Assembly: GCF_002127325.2 (NCBI RefSeq) | Contig: NC_035438.2 | Coordinates: 145,152,708-145,216,707 of the forward strand | Reading direction: 5' to 3' | Length of the DNA stretch: 64,000 nt | Source of the DNA: Helianthus annuus | Lineage: Eukaryota > Streptophyta > Magnoliopsida > Asterales > Asteraceae | In this document: one piece after another, positions 1-12,000 of the stretch | Numbering within the stretch: position 1 is the stretch's first letter | Layout of the letters: every line of letters begins with the position of its first letter | The notes under the pieces: generated by a model | Told to the model about the DNA's origin: nothing | Seen by the model: the letters and a program-made list of their open reading frames with translations, nothing else | The model's database searches: none | Made by a program: the position numbers and the translations under genes

Positions 1-379
1 ACACAAGGATTTTAAGAAAGCTTAAAATCGACGGCCTAATCAGTTTTTCAAAACCTTTTTAAAATGCGCGCACATTTTTCTGCATTTTAGTTTAGTTTGC
101 ATTTACAGTAGCCTGAACACGGGGCCGTGTTCACTGAACACGGGACCATGCTGCATATTTTTCATTAAACACCCAGATACAGAGTCTGAACACGGGGCCG
201 TGCTCACTGAACACGACCCCGTGCTCAACGAGACCAGTAACCTTAATTAAAACGCCCAGATACAGACCCTGAACACGGGGCCGTGTCCACCAAACACGGG
301 GCCGTGTCCAGCCTCTGTTTTCGTCTTTATTTCTGCTTTCTGGTCTCGAGACTCAGTTGTGGTCTGTTGAGTGATTTCT
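1..379 (+). other. Athila-1 leader with three motif pairs
   Basis: Non-coding. It holds three pairs of the CACGGGGCCGTG motif (CAC at 118/139, 191/212 and 274/295), each pair spaced exactly 21 bp and separated by AT-richer text containing a repeated 'cgcccagatacaga' phrase. An in-frame TGA at 368-370 closes the frame just before the ATG at 380, so the usual gag body is not directly upstream in this frame. A pyrimidine-rich run ending in CAG near 354 could be a splice acceptor; this is not supported further. Confidence 0.6.
118..307. repeat. Motif cluster I: paired CACGGGGCCGTG, 21-bp spacing
   Basis: Six near-palindromic copies (arms GGACACGG / CCGTGTCC around GG, with variants) form three pairs. 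Within each pair the CAC starts are 21 bp apart. The same pairing recurs at 15217-15270, 15793-15825, 17368-17553 and 19211-19426. Confidence 0.85.
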
Positions 380-467
380 ATGGATCAATACTCAGGAGGC
401 TACAACTACACCTATGAGGAGGATGATTACATGAAAGACTATTGCACTAATTGTGGTAACCCGCACT
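380..467 (+). pseudogene. Athila-1 gag zinc-knuckle segment, 5' piece (split by Copia-1)
   Basis: ATG at 380 opens a Tyr/Asp/Glu-rich start followed by C-T-N-C-G-N-P-H. The reading frame stops where Copia-1 begins at 468. It resumes in phase at 7834 once the element and one copy of the GCACT duplication are removed. The join completes a knuckle-like Cys-X2-Cys-X3-His-X4-Cys. Athila gag proteins carry such a nucleic-acid-binding knuckle near the C-terminus. The large capsid part normally found before it is not seen here. Confidence 0.6.
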
Positions 468-874
468 TGTAGGATCGTTGTTGAACCCGAACGAGTCAAT
501 CAGAAGAGTTGTTATCCAATTCAAAGGTGGAATCAATGAATCAGATGCTCAAACTAATTATAATGCTTCTTTGATTGATTTTAACAATGTTTACAACCTG
601 AAAGCAAATTGGCAGCACTTCGTTACAAGTTCCAGAAGTTACCAAATGAACAACACAATGCACTATATATAGTTGAGGTGGGTTCGCTTATATGGACGTG
701 CCATATGAGCGGACCTATTAGCTATGGTTCGCTTTTATGAACAATGTCCATATAAGCGGACCTACTTGCTAAACCACCAACTTTCGTTTCTCAAACCTTG
801 TACACTGGATATCCTATCCTATCCTATTCTAATACAAGATACAAGACGAAGTCAATAGACGTAATGCACTAACA
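468..874 (-). repeat. Copia-1 3' LTR
   Basis: 407 bp, ends TG...CA. It differs from the partner at 7421-7828 by nine substitutions, all transitions, and one 1-bp indel (counted by eye). On the element's strand a TATATATA box lies at 664-671, just downstream of inverted AGCGGACC / GGTTCGCT motifs at about 685-760. Confidence 0.95.
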
Positions 875-887
875 GACTCCCCCTCGG
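875..887 (-). promoter_or_regulatory. Copia-1 polypurine tract
   Basis: Minus-strand CCGAGGGGGAGTC abuts the 3' LTR. Further GGGGGAG-type tracts on the same strand lie near 1090, 1182, 1300 and 2472, a multiplicity typical of Sireviruses. Confidence 0.85.
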
Positions 888-2953
888 ATATTGACGAAGT
901 CTTCAGTGACCATTCTCTGTTATGACACCTCTTCAGTCTTGATCATTTTGCCATCTCATTCAGATAGTAACAATGTAAGCATCCATCACTCTTTCTCTTT
1001 GATCAGCTTCTAACTTTGACTCTTTTACCAGGATCTCATCACTGGCTTTATCATCAACAGCTTCATCATCAGCATCTTCATCATCAGCAGGCTCCCCCTC
1101 TCATCAAGCTTCCGTGCTTTTTAGGGATCGACACCTAGCTTTCCTGCTACAAGCTCTTCCTTACTTCCAGCTTGTCTTCAGACTCCCCCTTAGACTCTGC
1201 TTCCGGGATCGTAATCTGGTATCTTTCTTATCCTGCAATCACTCAAACACTATATAAGTAACAACATTTTAAAACCAACAAATAAATTCTCTAATCCACT
1301 CCCCCTATCAACCAACTTAACAGATATGACAGCGTTAAAGAATCCAACTCCCTCACAGTTTATCATCCAAGTTGAAGTTAATGACCTTGGAGATATCACA
1401 AACTGTTTTTGAAATTTTTGATTTTAATATCAAGTTTCAAATTAATGAACTTGTTTTATTTTCAGAAACACAATCAGCTTACTAAGATTTTGAAACTCAG
1501 CATTTCAGATATCGGTTGTCGAAAATAACGCATAAATCAAAATCTTTTTGTATTTTCTAAAAATATAAAGCAGTAAAGAAATATATACAAACATATTTAC
1601 AGACAATATTTTTGTTTTGAGCATGCGTTAGAGAATCATATCAGTTTTTGACAAGTCACAAGTACCGTTGAGCTTAATTACACATTAAGAATAAAAACAA
1701 TTCACTTAGATTGTCGATATACTGATCCACTTAAATTTTCATACAAACTTCAACTGATTCAGGATACGATTTAGATGTCTTATGAACTTAAACTTATTCA
1801 TGTGTCCCACCTCTTGAATATACTCCCGTATCCAGAATCCCAGATATTCAGTCTTACAGGTGAGTATACCACAGATGATATCTGTCAGGGGTTAAATGCG
1901 AGGGCCATGAGAACTCAGGTCGATACTTCCGTATACGCAGAGAGATGACGGCTTCGACTTTTCAGTGTGTCCCCTTTAGAGGATCTTTTAGTTACAACAG
2001 CAGCGACTATCAATTTTATTGTTTCATCAGCTTGCTGAGGGCGATGCTGTGTTTCAAGCATTTGCAGAAAGTATTATTCGGGGACTAGGTCAGTACTTCC
2101 ATACAGCAGAAGTCCCGGAATAATACCCCAGATATCACTGAGTATAAAGACCTAGTATCTCAGAATATGGGACCTTTCAAACGAGATTTCAGGGGGTAAA
2201 ATATATTCAAGTAGTGTTCCCCACGAAATAAGCAAGTGTTTGAATTTAGGTTTATATCCCGAAAAAGTTTACTATGTGTATAAAAACCTATCGACATATC
2301 ATCAGTGAGACTGTTTAACGTTTATTAAATCTATACAAGTCTTTAGCGTACACTAACTGTCTACTGATGTACTGTAATTTGCTCTTTTTACACAACAACT
2401 CAATTTTTGAATTTTATCATGTTTTTGGCTTTTCAAATTTTCTAATGTTTTTGTATTTTCTAACAATTTTTCTCCCCCTAAAATGCAAAACCATTAAAAG
2501 AAATTTGACAACACGATACTGATAGCTTTGTCTCGCCATCCATGTTCAGCTAATCATGCACTGAATTACACTAAAGGCAGTAATTACCCCCATGATTTAC
2601 AACACAATGATTTTTACAGATTGAAAACCGTTTTTCAATCTGATGAATGTAATCATGTTTGTTCAGCCGTGAGGGTTTCGGCGTATTCAATCAACATTTA
2701 TTCAAACAAAACTAAAACAAACATATTTTTGATTTTTCAAATTTTAACAAACTAAAACATATTTTTTATTTTTAATTTTTCAAGTTTTTAGGGTTTTGAA
2801 AATATTGTTTATTTATGTACAACCAACACTCAAACTAAACTCCTTGTTCAACCAAACCAGGGTCCTGCAACCTCTTCCTGTGCCAGGCTGCTCCAACTAT
2901 CATTCTCACAATCTTCAGCTTCGTTGAGCACCTGCACATGCAAACTTTATCAA
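888..2953 (-). other. Copia-1 3' non-coding region (pol absent)
   Basis: No convincing ORF. On the minus strand it shares blocks with the Copia-2 3' region (40302-42189). One is a TTTTAGGGGGAG tract followed by A-rich 'gaaaatacaaaaacat' text (about 2400-2490 versus 40368-40440). Another is a 'tacggaagta...gacctg...atactcacc' block (about 1860-1960 versus 40910-41080). This homology shows that the region is the native 3' tail and that pol was lost between it and gag. Confidence 0.7.
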
Positions 2954-5900
2954 TCATTTGAACAATTTAGCCCAGGTCTGTTGGACCTTAGGCATTTCAA
3001 TACAATTTTCATTCAATTTTGGAAATTCGTTGTCATTTAAAACTTTTTCAGCTTTGATTTCAACTTTCTCATCTTTTACCGATAACACTTGTTTCTTAGC
3101 ACTCCACACTTGACCTTTCGAAGTACCTCTTTTGTAAAAATTTGTTTCTTTTTGAACCTTTTGATTTTGAACAACAATTGGTTTCTAGAACTGATGAGGT
3201 TTTGTCATATCAACTGATGTTTTCCAACTTTGTGTTGTTCTCAATCTAGGTGTGTGAGAATTCCAGGTCTGTCTTCAATTGAACCTGTTCGGGTTTAATT
3301 TCCAATTTTGATTTGAAGCAAACTTGTTTGTATTATACCTCCAAGTTTGTCTCGAATCAAATCTGGTTGACCTTGATTTCACACTCTTAGATTTCTGTTT
3401 TTCAACATCAACAGGCTTTAGATTTTGACACTTCCGTGCAACATGTCCAATTTGATCACATTAAAAGCACACTTTCTTTGAAACATCCTTGGCCTGTTGT
3501 TGTTTCTTTTTCATAGCATCAAACTCCTTATTAGATTGTTGTCCAATTTTGAGTTTTTCCTCTTCTTTCAAGCTTTTCCCTTGAACAAAATTCATTTTTT
3601 GTTGCAAATTTTGTTTTTTACTTTGATTCCAATTTTGTTTCCTTTTATAACCCAAACCAGCCTTCATGTTTTTCTTCTTAAAACCAGGTTTCTTATAAAA
3701 AGATTTATGACCTTTACCAGCAAACTTCAAAATTTCTGACTTCTCAATCTCAACCATTTTGAAAACTTTATCAACCTTTTCTGAAATCACATTCTGAATC
3801 GGGAATACAACATCTAAGAATAATTTGTCCGATCCAATCATGGTATAAACCAATCCCTTTGAATCATCATTCAAATTTTTCTCGGATTTTGTGTTTTTCA
3901 GATATCCATCATAAAGATTTCCTTCATCTTCATCCTGTGACTTAGACTTACCTTTTGTAGACTCATCTTTCAAAACACTATCAACCACCTTACTTACCAC
4001 CTCTGAATCATCAGCATCATCAGATTTGGTGTAAGTCACATCGATACTTTCAGGTAATTGGTCAGCTATGTTCAAACCCTTTGCCACCTTTTCTTCATCA
4101 TAAAAAGTATAATTGTTTCTCAATGGTGGTGGTACCTGATGAAATTCTGAACCAATACCCTTTTTACAATTATCAGTATCTTTGTCATCTAGTGTAATGT
4201 TGAAAATGTGTTCGAGAATGTACGAAGAGTTATGATAACTTTGAAGTTTTGTAACAATCTTTTCTTTTTCAGCCAAGACTTGTTTAAGATTAGCAATTTC
4301 ATCAACACACTTGTTCAATTCAATTTGCTTTTCTTTAAACTTTCTTTCATACATTTCTTTTGTACCTAAAGTTTCAGACAATCTTTGATCAAAACTTTTT
4401 ACTTGGCTTTTCAAAGCATCATAAGCCTCTTGTACTCTCTGACTCGACCACTTTAAAGAATCATACTGTTTTTGTAAATCCTGAAATTTAGATTCTTTTT
4501 CAACACAATTAACACATTTTGCCATACACTTTTCTTTCAAAACCTTATTTTCTTCTTCAAGACCATGACATTTTAGTGTTAGCTTTTCAACATTTAATTT
4601 CAAAATTTCTTCTGTTTCAACCATTTCTTTACATTTCGTTTTGAAAACATTTTCAAATTTTGTTGTTTCAATTTCTTTTGCTTTTATTATTTCTTCTTTT
4701 TCAGTACAGGCTTTGCACATTTCTATGCAATTCCTGCACTTGTTTTCTTTTTCATCAACCAATTTGACTTTTGATGAGTCAGAAGATTTTCTTACCTTAG
4801 TCTCTTTCAGCACCGATTCTTCTGTCTCAGCTTTCTGAACTTCCTCTTCAGCATTCTCTTTCTCTTCAGTTTTATGTTCCTCTTCAGCAGCAGTCTTCGC
4901 AACAGCTTTTACTTCTTCAATCATCTTCTTCAATTCTTCTTCTTTTCTCTTCTTCATCTCTACCACCTTCGGTAGACTTGCTTCACAAACCTCTCTTATC
5001 TTCTTCTCCAAATCAGGCAAATACTCTATATCAGATAACCTTCGTGTGTTAAAAGTAGCTTGCCTTGGAAGCAGATTTGTTACAGCTTTGAAATCCACTT
5101 TTGATGGGTCAGCAACTGGATTATCCTGTGGATCCATGTAACATTCTAATTCTTCATTCCATCGTTTGGCTCTCTGGGCTTCTTTGAAAGGTTCGTTTAA
5201 TTTTCCAATTTCCCATCTTGCATAGTCTGCTTTCCACCATTTATCAGGATCGGCATCAGCCATAAATGCATACCCAACAGCATCTTTTTCTGGGCAAGAG
5301 CCCTTGATTTTTCTTCAGGCTGTTTCAATCTTGGTGGCTCAGACTTGTTCTGATGGTATATCGCTTTCTTGTAATAATCTTCATTGAACGGGTTTTCAGA
5401 ATCATCAGTAGCATACGCATTTCTGCACTCGCGTTTGAAGTGACCTTTTTGTTTGCATTTGAAGCATGTCACCTTGGATTTATCAAATCCCAGTTTGGTA
5501 GATAGTCCACCAATTGACTTTCTCCCCGTGATCTCCATGAACCTCTGTGCTCGACGAACCGCACTGGCCATGCACCATCTTATATCCATTAGTTCCATCT
5601 CCTCAGGGTCTAATTGATCATAATCTTCTTTTGTCAAGTTGGTATTGCCAATCTTCCCTGCAATGAGGCTTTCATACGATTCAAGTACAGATGCTAAGAA
5701 AACCATCTGTTGTTTCGTCGATTCTTCGCTGAAATTCTGCCCATTTTTCAAATCAACTGCGATATTACACTGGAATAGATTCTTTGAAGCAGATTGGTCT
5801 GAAGTGTTTGAAGAAGATCCACTGTGAAAACCACTGTGAAGACTTTCATTGTTCACTGAATTTGAACTTTCTGCAGAAAACGCTGTTCTTGGAGATCCAG

Positions 5901-6720
5901 CCTGTGGTACATTTCCTCTGTAGTGGAGTTCCACATTCTGCTGATAAGCTGGACTGTTGACTTTTGATCTTTTTATCTCCAACTCATGGCTTTCAAGCCT
6001 TTCAATCAGCAAATCCACTCTTAGATCATCAGGCTTGATTGTATTTTTCAGCATTAGAGCGAAGTATTGCCAATCTTGATCATTGGGCAATGAATCAAAC
6101 AATTTATCCACCATCTCTTCTTCAGAGTATTTGATTTCATGTCTGGCCAGCTCCATTTTCAGATGTCCAAATCTCTCAATCATTTTACAAACAGATTCAT
6201 TTTTCATATAACAGAATAAATCAAACTCTTTACGCAACAATTTCTTTTTGTTTTTGACAATTTCATTACTTCCTACATACTTTTTCCCTAACGCTTCCCA
6301 CAAACTCTTTAACGTTTTTTCTTGTTCAAGTAACGAGATAATATCATCTCTCACTGACTGCTTGATCAACGTAACCATTTTATATTCAGCCACAACATTC
6401 TTTATGTCTATATCTGTGAAATCTTTTGGATCTATTAACTCTCCTCCCTCTTTCACTGGTTCTATGTATCCATTTGTTAATTTTAACCAGCTTTCAGGAG
6501 CGAAAGCTTTTACCCAACCCTCAAATCTGTTTTTCCACCAGTTATAGTCTTCAACTTTCATTAACTTTGGTGGCTTCTGTTGGCTTCCGTACATGTTTTC
6601 AAACTTCAAATTCTCCGAAATCTCTCTTGAATATTCTTTCAACTCAGATCTTCTGTTTGTCGATTCGGAAGTGAACGCGTTGTAAAAAGTGTTGTAGAAC
6701 TCTTCACCGTTGTTTGACAT
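2954..6720 (-). pseudogene. Copia-1 Sirevirus-type gag (frameshifted)
   Basis: The start ATG is at 6718-6720. The N-terminal part is a capsid-like retrotransposon gag domain (W-rich start, then 'SLWEALGKKYVG' and 'LPNDQDW'). It continues with 'DYDQLDPEEMELMDI', near-identical to the Copia-2 gag, and a CCHC knuckle CFKCKQKGHFKREC at about 5425-5466. A one-base shift in an A-run near 5285 moves the frame. The following Lys/Glu-rich part (about 4950 down to 4230) is predicted coiled coil with scattered Cys pairs. A second knuckle at about 3430-3472 has a TAA (3461-3463) in place of its third residue. Further stops lie at 3275-3277 and 3185-3187. Gag packages RNA and forms the virus-like particle; this copy cannot make it full length. 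Confidence 0.88.
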
Positions 6721-6869
6721 CTTTAATCACCTGAAAGCAATCAAACAAACTCAATCAATTTAAACAATTATCAAGTAATTTGAAATACACTAACAGTCAA
6801 TTGTCGTGAAATGATCTTGACACTTGGGCGAAATCAGATTGTATTAATAAGCAAAACCCAAGTTGGACA

Positions 6870-7225
6870 AATAAGCGGACCACCAACTTGACCGAATGAG
6901 CGAACCCTTCTTTGGACCGAATAAGCGGATCTATAATGTTCGAATAAGCGGATCTATAATGTCCGAATAAGCGGATCTATAATGTTCGTTCGAGCGGATC
7001 TAGCTTGTTCATTCGAGCGGATCTAGCTTGTTCGTTCGAGCGGATCTAGAACTTTTGAGCGGAACTACTCAGAATGTGACCCAATAAGCGGACCTCTGGA
7101 GCGGATCTATGTAGTTTGGAGCGAAACTAGTGTCTTTGAAGCGAACCTAGATGGTCATAAAAGCGGACCTATGTAACTTTCGAGCGAACCTATCCACTGT
7201 CCGAATAAGCGGAACTACATCCGAA
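6870..7225. repeat. Leader array of AGCGGA(T/A/C)CTA motifs in Copia-1
   Basis: About sixteen copies of (A/G)AGCGGA(T/A/C)CTA or close variants at irregular 15-35 bp spacing, between primer-binding site and gag. The same core appears inverted in both LTRs around 640-770 and 7590-7720. There is a near-tandem sub-block at 6940-7050. Confidence 0.8.
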
Positions 7226-7406
7226 GGTTATTTTGTCCATTTTTAGGTTGAATTTTGATATGAAACTTTCAAGGGTTTGTTATTATCCACTAATACACAT
7301 TCTGTGAAAAATTTGGCCGATTTTAACCGTGGAAACTTGTTCAGATCAAAATAGAAGGTGTAGAAGACAGAAAACAGATCCAATTGAGTTAAACTCTTCC
7401 TCCTGT

Positions 7407-7418
7407 GCTCTGATACCA
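7407..7418 (-). other. Copia-1 primer-binding site (tRNA-Met type)
   Basis: Minus-strand TGGTATCAGAGC lies two bases inside the 5' LTR end; this is the sequence complementary to the initiator tRNA-Met 3' end, used by many plant Ty1/copia elements. Confidence 0.9.
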
Positions 7419-7420
7419 CT

Positions 7421-7828
7421 TGTAGGATCGTTGTTGAACCCGAATGAGTCAATCAGAAGAGTTGTTTATCCAATTCAAAGGCGGAATCAATGAATCAGAC
7501 GCTCAAACTAATTATAATGCTTCTTTGATTGATTTTAACAATGTTTACAACCTGAAAGCAAATTGGCAGTACTTCGTTACAAGTTCCAGAAGTTACCAAA
7601 TGAACAACACAATGTACTATATATAGTTGAGGTAGGTTCGCTTATATGGACGTGCCATATGAGCGGACCTATTAGCTATGGTTCGCTTTTATGAACAATG
7701 TCCATATAAGCAGACCTACTTGCTAAACCACCAACTTTCGTTTCTCGAACCTTGTACACTGGATATCCTATCCTATCCTATTCTAATACAAGATACAAGA
7801 CGAAGTCAATAGACGTAATGCGCTAACA
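7421..7828 (-). repeat. Copia-1 5' LTR
   Basis: 408 bp partner of the LTR at 468-874; see that entry for divergence. It is followed by the second GCACT target duplication at 7829-7833. Confidence 0.95.
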
Positions 7829-7833
7829 GCACT

Positions 7834-9138
7834 CGGTACAATATTGTAACTTATTTCAACCATCCACTTCAGACAACTATTATGAGGAGCATAGGTACGA
7901 ACCATCGACTTCATACACATCCTATGAAGACCAAAGGTATGAACCTTCCCCCTCATACTCATATTTTGATGAATCAAGGTATGAACCTTCGTACTCATAC
8001 TTTGAAGAGTCAAGATATGAACCACCACCTTCATACACTTATTATGAGGAACCACGGCATGAACAACCCACCTCATTTGAGTACTATGAAGAACAAAATT
8101 ACGACCCTTATCCATCATATACTTACAATGAAGAACAATGGTATGAACCATCTACTTCATATGGGTACTATGAGGAACCAAGGATCGAACAACCGGATTC
8201 AAGTTTTGAGGATCCCGATCCTTTCTCTATCACCGAAGTGACAGATAGGATATTAGAACACATTAAAACTATCGAACGTTGCATAAAAGAATCTCGCGCA
8301 AGGGAAGAGGAGTCCCGCGTAAGAGAAGAATTAAATAAAGAAACGATAGTTGAAAATGTAAAAATGGAAGAACAAATAAGTGAAAAACCGACACATGAGT
8401 TAAACAACGAAAGAGGTGAGGCCGATAACATTAAAATTCAAGAAGAGTCTAATTTTGAAGAAATTAATCTCTTGTCACCTTCTTTTGAAAATCAATGTTT
8501 AGTGCCAACTCATGCTAAGTTTTTAAAGGAGCTAAACACTAACGCAAAAATTGAGGAAATGGTAAGTGTTAAGTTAACTAATGATCAAACTTCACTAATA
8601 AAAGAAGACCCCTTTGAAATTAACATTACACCGGTTCCATGTTTTTTTCAAAATTCATTTATTAGTAATGTCACCATTGATAAAGATCTTTGTGTTAACA
8701 TAATGCCTAATTACATTTTCGAAAAATTGAGTATTAGTGATTTTGCCCCACTTCAAATACCCATTTTTCTATCCAATCGGAGAGTAATTAAGTCAATCGG
8801 TGTAGTGGAGGACGTCTTAGTTCAAACAAATCAAATGGCTGTTCCAACCGACTTTGTCATCCTCGATGACGCTCCTCTAGTGTTGGGAAGACCATTTGTA
8901 AAAACTCACGAAGCTTTGAAAAACCGGAAGTTTAATAATCTACCTCTTCAATTAGGGGCATTCAAAAGGAGCATAGATCTTGAGCGTTTAATGAAATATC
9001 CTTTTGGCAACAATGACCCCCTAATTGAAGATGAAGATGAGCCACCCGATATGATGAAAAAGATTGACCACCTTGTTGAAGAAGAGGTTGTCATAGAACA
9101 AACCTTTAAAGTTCTTAATCTAGATGACCCCAAAATAA
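7834..9138 (+). pseudogene. Athila-1 gag C-terminal repeats and degenerate aspartic protease
   Basis: Continues in phase from 467. The first part (7870-8200) encodes about nine degenerate 10-13 residue units of the type Y-E-P-S-x-S-Y-x-Y-Y-E-E. An Arg/Glu-rich helix (about 8270-8420) follows. The protease-like domain spans about 8640-8960 and ends in the family's D-F-V-I-L-D...L-G-R-P-F block. The place where the catalytic Asp-Leu-Gly-Ala-Ser motif belongs reads D-K-D-L-C-V-N, so the active-site loop is damaged. A frameshift near 9136 moves the reading into the frame of the RT segment; in the original frame a stop follows at 9204-9206. Confidence 0.75.
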
Positions 9139-9139
9139 G

Positions 9140-10787
9140 GAGTCTCCTAAAGACCCACCCCTTGAGCTCAAAGAACTTCCAAAAGGTTTGGAATATGCTT
9201 TTCTAGACAAAGATGGTGGTTCTCCTGTAATTATTTCATCTAAATTAAATAGCATAGAAAAAGAAAAATTAATTAGACTTTTGAAAAAACATAAAAATGT
9301 GATCGCTTGGAAGCTTGTAGATATAAAATGAATAAGCCCTTCCATGTGCACGCACAAAATTCTAATGAATGATGACTACAAATCAGTGATACAACCACAA
9401 AGGAGAGTAAATCCAAATGTCCAAGAAGTGGTTAAAAATGAGGTCATCAAACTACTTGACGCCGGACTTATTTATCCTATCTCTGATAGTCCATGGGTAA
9501 GTCCAGTCCAAGTAGTCCCAAAGAAGGGAGGTATGACGGTAATTACTAATGAAAAGAATGAATTAATACCAACGAGAACCGTCACAGGATGGAGAGTATG
9601 TATAGATTATAGATGATTAAATGAAGCAACAAGAAAAGACCACTTTCCATTGCCCTTCATTGATCAAATGTTAGAACGACTATCCGGTCAAAAATTTTAC
9701 TGTTTCTTGGATGGTTTTTCAGGTTACTTTTAAATTCCAATAGCACCTGAAGACCAAGAAAAGACAACTTTCACATGCCCCTCTGGAACTTTTGCTTATC
9801 ATCGCATGACATTCGGTCTATGTAATGCCCCTGCAACATTCCAACGTTGCATGGTGGCCATCTTCCATGATATGGTAGAAAAGACAATGGAAGTCTTCAT
9901 GGACGAATTTTCTATCTTTGGAGATTCATACGACCAATGCCTCGATAACCTCGAACGAATGCTATCCCGATGTGAGGAAACTAACCTCGCCCTTAACTGG
10001 GAAAAATGCCATTTCATGGTAACAGAGGGAATAGTACTCGGTCACAAGATCTCGAGCGAAGGAATGGAAGTTGATCGAGAAAAAATTGACACAATTACTC
10101 GATTACCTCCACCATCCTCCGTTAGAGCAATCAGAAGTTTCTTAGGGCATGCCGGATTTTACAGACGGTTTATCAAAGACTTTTCAAAAATTTCAAGACC
10201 TCTAACAAAATTACTTGAAAAAGATGCGTCTTTCATCTTTGACAAGGATTGCAATCAAGCATTTCTAACCCTTAAGGAAATGCTAGTCAATGCACCTATC
10301 ATGATAGCGCCTGATTGGAAACTACCTTTCGAAATCATGTGTGATGCAAGTGACTTTGCCGTCGGAGCAGTCTTGGGACAAAGAAAAGAAAAGCATTTCT
10401 ACCCAATTTATTATGCTAGTAAAAGGCTTAACGATGCACAAGAAAATTACACAACTACTGAAAAAGAATTACTAGCTGTGGTATTTGCTTTTGATAAATT
10501 TCGTTCTTACCTTGTTCTTTCTAAAACTATAGTCTATACAGATCATGCAGCTATCCGATACCTCTTCAAGAAACAAGAGGCAAAACCCTGTTTGATCAGG
10601 TGGATTCTACTCCTCCAAGAATTTGATATTGAAATCAAAGACAAAAGAGGAGCAGAAAACACAGCAGCAGATCATCTTTAGCGCCTAGAAGACCCAGCTT
10701 TGGAGGCAACCAGGGACGAGCAAATCAACGAAAAATTTCCAACAGAATCCCTCGAAATGGTGGAATACGGACAAGAACCATGGTATG
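9140..10787 (+). pseudogene. Athila-1 reverse transcriptase / RNase H
   Basis: One frame carries the linker 'GLEYAFLDKDG', the RT thumb-finger region 'QPQRRVNPNVQEVVK', '[13 protein letters not shown]' and the RNase H block '[15 protein letters not shown]' through 'TDHAAIRYL'. In-frame stops lie at 9329-9331 (TGA), 9614-9616 (TGA), about 9731-9733 (TAA) and 10679-10681 (TAG). The catalytic doublet normally F-x-D-D reads F-M-D-E, with the second residue coded by GAA at 9905-9907. This would abolish polymerase activity even without the stops. The frame then runs to 10787, where the solo LTR is inserted. Confidence 0.9.
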
Positions 10788-10966
10788 CCGACTGTAACAT
10801 CTCGCATTTTCGATCTTTCCATTTTTTGGCAAGTCTGCTTGTACTTTCTATTTTTGTAAGTTGTACCTTTGTGGTATTTGGTTTCATTTCCAAATTGTAC
10901 ACGAGACTTGAAATCATAATGAAAGTGCGTGATTTTATCCATATTTGTGTTTGAATACTATGTATT

Positions 10967-11046
10967 GTTGAAACTATGTTAAACACGTTGAAACTATGTT
11001 AAACACGTTGAAACTATGTTAAACACGTTGAAACTATGTTAAACAC
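10967..11046. repeat. 20-bp tandem repeat, four copies
   Basis: GTTGAAACTATGTTAAACAC repeated at 10967, 10987, 11007 and 11027 without change, inside the solo LTR. LARD-A LTRs have only about one and a half copies at the same place, so this is a local expansion. Confidence 0.95.
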
Positions 11047-11424
11047 GTAAAAACAGAGGAATTCCATCTTAATTTCGACTCTTTAATTCATCGTTGCCAA
11101 GAGATTACCCTAAACCGTACAAAATTGGGAATTTATACGCTAATTCGGTAAAAATATTGAAAGGTTAAATTTGATGATTATATTATTTTATTATTATGAG
11201 TAAAATAACAATTTAAATCAAATAAATAAGTATTTTCTAAATTATTATTGATTTTTAAGAAATTCCGTTAGCGAATCTGACCCCGTTAGTGAAAACCGGG
11301 TTAAATCAGCCTAACCTGGTTAGTTTTATTAAAGGGGAGCACTAACTGAGTTAGAAAACTCAGTTAGTGGCTAATCCAGTTAGTTAAAACTAACTGTATC
11401 AAAAAAAGGGGATTTAAATCCCAA

Positions 11425-11505
11425 GGTATGCGTGACCCGGGACTTGAACCCGCGACCAACAACAACTCAAACATCACGCACAAACCAACTGGTCTACACC
11501 AGAAC
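11425..11505 (-). other. tRNA-like module in solo LTR (antisense)
   Basis: On the minus strand an A-box-like TAGACCAGTTGG (11485-11496) is followed, about 34 bp on, by a B-box-like GGGTTCAAGTCCC (11439-11451) sitting in a T-arm with four of five pairs. The anticodon arm is not foldable, so it is not a functional tRNA gene. The LARD-A LTRs have the equivalent module at the same place. Confidence 0.6.
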
Positions 11506-11917
11506 ATGTGAACATTATGGATCGGTTTGGCTTTTAAGAACACATTAATTACGGATTTGAATCAAAAGAAACCGCCCATGCTGGTTCGTTTTCCCGGACT
11601 CTTCTTCTTCGTCTCCGACGGTTTTCATAACCAGAACCGGTGACCTTCCATTTTTCCTGTAACTGAACCCTTCACCCTATATAAACTCGACCCGCCCTTC
11701 TTGTTTTGTTCTTTCATGCGATCATCTCGAGATAAAACGGAACCAACCCGAAACCATACACGAACCCGGAACACGACTCGAAGCCGTCCTCGTCGCCGGC
11801 CGCCGCGAACCACCGTCTGCCACCGTCTTCACCATCTCCGGCCACCACCTGTTCAATCCGAGCCGGTACGTCCCGTTCCGATCCGCTTTATTTTTCCGAT
11901 TGAAATCATAATACTGT

Positions 11918-11919
11918 TA

Positions 11920-11997
<78 letters not shown>
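11918..11997. repeat. (ATT)n microsatellite
   Basis: About 80 bp of uninterrupted ATT. Equivalent tracts occur at 27968-28045 and 43090-43150 in the LARD-A LTRs. Confidence 0.95.

Positions 11998-12000
<3 letters not shown>

Larger units (their letters stand above)
468..7828 (-). mobile_element. Copia-1, Sirevirus-like Ty1/copia element lacking pol (non-autonomous)
   Basis: Two direct 407/408-bp LTRs beginning TGTAGG and ending CTAACA on the plus strand bound the element; GCACT flanks both sides (463-467 and 7829-7833). On the minus strand the order is LTR, tRNA-Met-type primer site (7407-7418), a motif-rich leader, gag (6720 down to 2954), a long 3' non-coding region, purine tract (875-887), LTR. 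There is no protease, integrase, RT or RNase H: gag is followed directly by the 3' region, which is recognisably homologous to the 3' region of Copia-2. Gag wording, several GGGGGAG tracts and the long 3' region fit the Sirevirus lineage. Confidence 0.92.

Noticed and set aside
7783..8151. Minus-strand 122-codon frame
   Set aside because: Shadow of the repetitive Tyr/Glu-rich Athila gag segment on the other strand.
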